This document shows, one piece after another, positions 6,751 through 10,001 of a stretch of DNA of 10,001 nt. How positions within the stretch are numbered: the first letter of the stretch is position 1; the number at the start of each line of letters is the position of its first letter. The translations under genes and the position numbers were made by a program. The stretch is from assembly GCA_042091035.1 (NCBI GenBank), contig JBELIG010000113.1, forward strand, positions 1 through 10,001, given 5' to 3'. Source of the DNA: AM-2324 sp042091035 (GTDB lineage Bacteria; Bacteroidota; Bacteroidia; Chitinophagales; Saprospiraceae). Below the pieces are notes generated by a model that ran no database searches, was not told the DNA's origin, and saw only the letters and a program-made list of their open reading frames with translations.

Positions 6751-9069
6751 ATGGGATCTACAAAACCTTTATTAATAGCATTTCTTATGCTGATTTTTGG
6801 GACTACTTTATCCGCCCAAAACAATCTTTCAAAAGCAGAAAAACAATTTGAACTTGGCGCGTACAACCTGGCACTGGAAACATATAAGGATGTATTGAAA
6901 AGCTATAACGGAAATCTAAAAGCACTTGTTGGTGCTGGAGATTGTTATAGGCTATTGAATAAAATGGACGCTGCTCGTAAGATGTATGAAAATGCTGTGA
7001 TCCGAGATGATGTTGATCCTAGTGTCTATGATAAATTGGGTAAAGTCTTGATGTCACTTAGACAATATGAAGAAGCTAAGACCTATTTCAAACGCTACGA
7101 ATTATTAGTTGGTGTAAAAGACTATCCTTTTCCTTCCGCTTGTGACTTTGCTTTGAATGCTGATAACAGAAATTCCGAATACGAGGTAGATTTAGAATTT
7201 GCCAATACGGCTGGTTCTGAGTTTAGTCCTGCATTTTATACTAATAATTTGGTTTTTGCATCTTCAAGGTCTTCTAAGCGTGCATCATCGAGACGAACTA
7301 GTGTATTTTCTGATAATGCTAAGACAAAACTTTTTAGTTCTTCTATAAATTCATTCGGAAATTTAGAAAATGCTAAGGCACTTCACGCGGATTGGGATAA
7401 ATCTCTTTCAGAGGGTCCTATATCATACTGTGAGGCAAAAAATTGGGTTGTTTTTACAAAAAACAACTTTGTAGATGGAACTAGGCAAATACCTGAAGCG
7501 AAGTTAGAATTGAGTATGTATTTTGCTGAGGTTGATGCATCGGGTAATTGGTCAAAGGAGGTTCCTTTTGAGCACAATGGGCCTGGGTATTCAACAGGTT
7601 ACGGTGTTTTTTCTGATGATGGAAACACCTTAGTTTTTGCATCTGATCGACAAGACAATTCTTTNNNNNNNNNNNNNNNNNNNNNNNNNNNNNNNNNNNN
7701 NNNNNNNNNNNNNNNNNNNNNNNNNNNNNNNNNNNNNNNNNNNNNNNNNNNNNNNNNNNNNNNNTCAAGAGACGATTATGGTTTTATATATGATCCATTT
7801 AGAAACCTTGGCTTTTTAGCTTCTAATCGATTGGGCGGTAAAGGAAATGAGGATTTATACTCCGTCAAAAAGAATCAAGATCATTTGATGTTGGTCGTTA
7901 TTGATGCTTTGACTCAAAAGCCAATAAGCGATGCGCTTGTGGATTTAAGTTCATGCGGCGGAAGCTTGTTTTCAACCGATGCACAAGGTCGATTATCTTA
8001 TTCTTTATTAAAAGAAGGAGCTTGTTCGGCAGTGGTTTCTAAAAACGACTATACCTCTAAAGAAATTAGTATTTCAAATTTTGGTTCTACTTCTTCGAAG
8101 AAACTCGTTGTCGAGTTAGTGTCTTTGGCGAAAAGCTTCGAATATGCCATTTTGGAAAATGGGAGTAAAGCTCCAGTTAACAATGCTATGGTAAATATAA
8201 CCTCTGCTGTTTCAGGTAAGTCTTTTGAGGCATATTCTGATGACAAAGGTCGTATTGTCCTGCCAATAGCTACTGAAGAGAATTATATGGTAACCATAAG
8301 GGCCGAGGGTTATACATCAATATCACAAAGAATTTTAGTCCCTGTAGGCGTTAATTCTGATTATATCCAGGGTACGTTTCTCTTAGATCCTTCACTACCA
8401 TCCATAGGGTCTGTAGAGTCTAAGTCAGAAGGATTAGATCTCAAGATGTATGATAATCCTTCAGGCAGAGCTAAAAGTGGGCCTGTATATTCATATTCTA
8501 GTGCTTACTATATTCAACTAGCTTCTTTTAGAGGCGATGTGAATGTGGATTTAAATAATTATGAGTCTAAGCTCAAATCTGTTGGGCCAGTATTACTTAT
8601 GGAGGAGTCTGGAAAGCAAAAAGTTCGAATTGGACCTTTCTCTTCAAAAGCGGATGCCTCTGCTCAACTTGCAAGTGTAAGTAATGCTGGGTATAAAGAT
8701 GCTTTTGTTTTACCCGCTCAGCAAGCAGTTGCTGTCGATCTGGTAGAGGAGGAGTCATTTAGTGCGAAGGGAGGACTAGTAGACTATGGAAATTCAGATA
8801 CTGCAGTTACTTTCGAGTGGGCGCCACAGGAGCAGACGAAATCAGTTGCTAAAGGGACATATTACATTCAACTTTGTGCTGTGAAGAAGGGCTCTGGATT
8901 AAATGACCCTAAGTTTAATGCTTTGAATAGTTATGGTGAACTTTCTGAGCGTCAAAAAGGTAGCTTAACTACCAAATTGCTTGGTGCTTATGAAACTAAA
9001 GAGGAAGCCAATAAGATTCTCAAAGAAGTGCGAAAGAAAGGATTTAAGGATGCTTTCATTGTCCGATAA
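6751..9069 (+). CDS. PorE-like envelope protein: TPR, PD40 propeller, two regulatory-like folds, tandem SPOR domains (contains assembly gap)
   Basis: The protein is nominally 772 residues, about 34 of them unknown because of the N run. A signal peptide (MGSTKPLLIAFLMLIFGTTLSA, cleavage after A22) predicts periplasmic export with no lipobox. The domain order is: TPR repeats (about 26-120); PD40/WD40-like propeller blades (about 145-375) with repeats such as AFYTNNLVFASSR, FSDDGNTLVFASDR and DDYGFIYDPFRNLGFLASNR; two carboxypeptidase-regulatory-like beta-sandwiches (about 378-455 and 460-545); and two SPOR domains (about 584-657, opening YYIQLASF, and 702-772, opening YYIQLCAV). The TPR-propeller-CRD order is that of PorE, the periplasmic type IX secretion component, but PorE ends in an OmpA-like peptidoglycan-binding domain. 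SPOR domains bind denuded glycan strands, so peptidoglycan anchoring is probably retained, perhaps at the division site. No PorP/SprF-type partner is adjacent. The start is supported by the signal peptide; upstream is A-rich without a Shine-Dalgarno site. Confidence 0.88.
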   Translation: MGSTKPLLIAFLMLIFGTTLSAQNNLSKAEKQFELGAYNLALETYKDVLKSYNGNLKALVGAGDCYRLLNKMDAARKMYENAVIRDDVDPSVYDKLGKVLMSLRQYEEAKTYFKRYELLVGVKDYPFPSACDFALNADNRNSEYEVDLEFANTAGSEFSPAFYTNNLVFASSRSSKRASSRRTSVFSDNAKTKLFSSSINSFGNLENAKALHADWDKSLSEGPISYCEAKNWVVFTKNNFVDGTRQIPEAKLELSMYFAEVDASGNWSKEVPFEHNGPGYSTGYGVFSDDGNTLVFASDRQDNSXXXXXXXXXXXXXXXXXXXXXXXXXXXXXXXXXXSRDDYGFIYDPFRNLGFLASNRLGGKGNEDLYSVKKNQDHLMLVVIDALTQKPISDALVDLSSCGGSLFSTDAQGRLSYSLLKEGACSAVVSKNDYTSKEISISNFGSTSSKKLVVELVSLAKSFEYAILENGSKAPVNNAMVNITSAVSGKSFEAYSDDKGRIVLPIATEENYMVTIRAEGYTSISQRILVPVGVNSDYIQGTFLLDPSLPSIGSVESKSEGLDLKMYDNPSGRAKSGPVYSYSSAYYIQLASFRGDVNVDLNNYESKLKSVGPVLLMEESGKQKVRIGPFSSKADASAQLASVSNAGYKDAFVLPAQQAVAVDLVEEESFSAKGGLVDYGNSDTAVTFEWAPQEQTKSVAKGTYYIQLCAVKKGSGLNDPKFNALNSYGELSERQKGSLTTKLLGAYETKEEANKILKEVRKKGFKDAFIVR
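7665..7764. other. Assembly gap (100 N) inside the propeller-coding region
   Basis: Exactly 100 undetermined bases lie between the blade motif FASDRQDNS and the next recognisable segment SRDDYGF. The reading frame continues correctly on both sides at this length, and about 33 residues is close to what separates these two motifs in related proteins. One hundred is also a customary scaffold placeholder, so the true length is not certain. Confidence 0.95.
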
Positions 9070-9070
9070 A

Positions 9071-9103
9071 TAAAAAAGGAAACCGTTTAGGTTTCCTTTT
9101 TTA
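9071..9103. terminator. Bidirectional terminator shared by the SPOR-protein gene and tilS
   Basis: Positions 9071-9084 pair perfectly with 9090-9103 (14 bp) around a five-base loop. The outer stem is A6/T6, so both strands give a GC-containing hairpin followed by a T run. On the plus strand it starts 2 nt after the SPOR gene's stop. On the minus strand the tilS stop codon (9087-9089) sits in the loop, and the last tilS codons form one arm. Confidence 0.9.
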
Positions 9104-10001
9104 TTTTTAGGTACAAAAATTCTTTTGTGTCCTGATTTATTTGGTGCGCTGAACTATGGCAGTAGCCGGGTATCCAAATTATCTCTTCCCTTGCATCTAG
9201 CACAATAGGGATGTTTTTCTTTTCAATCCTATTTATTTTAAGATCAGTAAAAAGTTTTTTGACTTTCTTCTGTTTACCACTCATTCCGAAGGGTTTGATT
9301 CGGTCACCAGGTTGGAAAGATCTGATGATGAGTGGGAATTTTACTTCTTTACTGTCAAACAAAGCCTCCTCTTTATTCAGCTTGAATGGTCTTTCCCAAG
9401 TGCTAAAAAGTTGTTTTTCATATGCTTTGTTTTTGAACTGAATAGCCTTGCTTTGTTCTATCCATTCGACCTGCTCAAAATCCTGTAACTCACTCTTGGG
9501 TATACAAATGATTTGTTTTCTGTTGAGGAGTAGTTGGTAGTTATTGTTTTCGAAGATGGCTCCCGTTGAATTTTTTAATATACTTTTATACAGTTGATCA
9601 GTAGTTTCCATCTTAAACCCTTTCTCAGATAATAGCAAATACAATAGATATCTTGGATCAGGAGCCATTTTTAAAGGAGGAATATCAATTAATGTGGAAG
9701 CATCTTCTTCACTTGTGACTTTCAATGTCCAATTCTTTATTGATTCCTCAAAAAATGCCAATCCGCTTCTGAAGTTATCCATGCTTTGAGTAAAGCCATC
9801 ATGGAAGTCCGGGAAATTTATTTTCAATGGTTGGACAATGTTGTTTCTAATCTTGTTGCGTGCATACTTGTTTTCTGCATTGCTTGAATCTTCACGATAT
9901 ACTATGCCATTTGATTTGCAATAAGACCTAATTTCCTCCCTACTGATATCAAGCATTGGTCTTAAAATGTTTCCACGCTTTCTAGGAATACCATTTAATT
10001 T
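9087..10001 (-). CDS. tilS: tRNA(Ile)-lysidine synthase, 5'-partial (C-terminal 304 residues)
   Basis: TilS attaches lysine to C34 of the CAU-anticodon tRNA-Ile, using ATP, so that it reads AUA. The frame is open to the window end: codons upstream of the ATG at 9954-9956 read KLNGIPRKRGNILRP, which is conserved TilS sequence. That ATG is therefore internal and the gene begins off-window. The N-terminal PP-loop ATPase motif (SGGxDS) is missing for that reason; roughly 130-150 residues are expected beyond the edge. Visible hallmarks are RPMLDISREEIRSYC, YREDSSN, the Y-A-R-N-K-I-R-N motif, and the C-terminal TilS domain with RSFQPGDRIKPFGMSG and KKVKKLFTDLKI, then WIPGY near the end. The gene converges on the SPOR-protein gene, and its last codons and stop lie within the shared terminator hairpin. 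Confidence 0.94.
   Translation of the reverse strand, partial: KLNGIPRKRGNILRPMLDISREEIRSYCKSNGIVYREDSSNAENKYARNKIRNNIVQPLKINFPDFHDGFTQSMDNFRSGLAFFEESIKNWTLKVTSEEDASTLIDIPPLKMAPDPRYLLYLLLSEKGFKMETTDQLYKSILKNSTGAIFENNNYQLLLNRKQIICIPKSELQDFEQVEWIEQSKAIQFKNKAYEKQLFSTWERPFKLNKEEALFDSKEVKFPLIIRSFQPGDRIKPFGMSGKQKKVKKLFTDLKINRIEKKNIPIVLDAREEIIWIPGYCHSSAHQINQDTKEFLYLKIKKET

Noticed and set aside
9211..9441. Plus-strand open frame opposite the tilS C-terminal domain
   Set aside because: It is antisense to conserved TilS motifs and its hydrophobic start is a by-product of Lys/Glu-rich codons on the other strand.
9954..9956. ATG as the start codon of tilS
   Set aside because: Conserved TilS residues continue in frame upstream to the window end, and the PP-loop domain would be lost.

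Overview
This AT-rich window looks like chromosomal DNA of a member of the Bacteroidota (Flavobacteriales/Cytophagales-like; the order cannot be fixed from here). The main grounds are an envelope protein built from TPR, PD40 propeller, carboxypeptidase-regulatory-like and SPOR domains, a DUF3810 membrane protein, lipoprotein signals ending in SCTT or SCKK, the Bacteroidota type of CotH-like protein, weak Shine-Dalgarno sequences, and a TAnnTTTG-type -7 promoter element upstream of trxA. A run of 100 Ns shows that the contig is a draft scaffold.

Layout, left to right. Positions 3-824 (+) hold the 3' part of a CotH kinase-like gene that enters from outside the window. It converges with rarA (821-2092, -), an AAA+ clamp-loader-like ATPase of replication-fork maintenance, and both stop codons sit in one TTAA. 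Upstream of rarA on the same strand lies a prolyl oligopeptidase lipoprotein (2175-4307, -) with its own terminator at 2135-2166. Next come an unrecognised small lipoprotein (4415-5089, -) and trxA (5076-5396, -), which overlap by 14 nt. The apparent trxA terminator (5042-5069) lies inside the signal-peptide codons of the lipoprotein. Divergent from trxA is a DUF3810 membrane protein with an HExxH motif (5508-6581, +). It is followed by a large periplasmic protein (6751-9069, +) resembling the type IX secretion protein PorE, but ending in two SPOR domains where PorE has an OmpA-like domain. The 100-N gap falls inside its propeller. The last gene is the C-terminal two thirds of tilS (9087 to the window edge, -), which converges with the SPOR gene and shares a perfect bidirectional terminator with it; the tilS stop codon is in the hairpin loop.

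The genes are mostly housekeeping (rarA, trxA, tilS) and envelope functions (prolyl oligopeptidase, lipoprotein, DUF3810, SPOR protein). They do not form one pathway. I see no mobile element, CRISPR array, rRNA or tRNA gene, and no clear defence or secondary-metabolism system. The most interesting items are the tandem-SPOR PorE-like architecture and the terminator embedded in a translated signal peptide between trxA and the lipoprotein gene. No intergenic stretch exceeds 300 bases; the longest (6582-6750) holds only a weak AT-rich inverted repeat.
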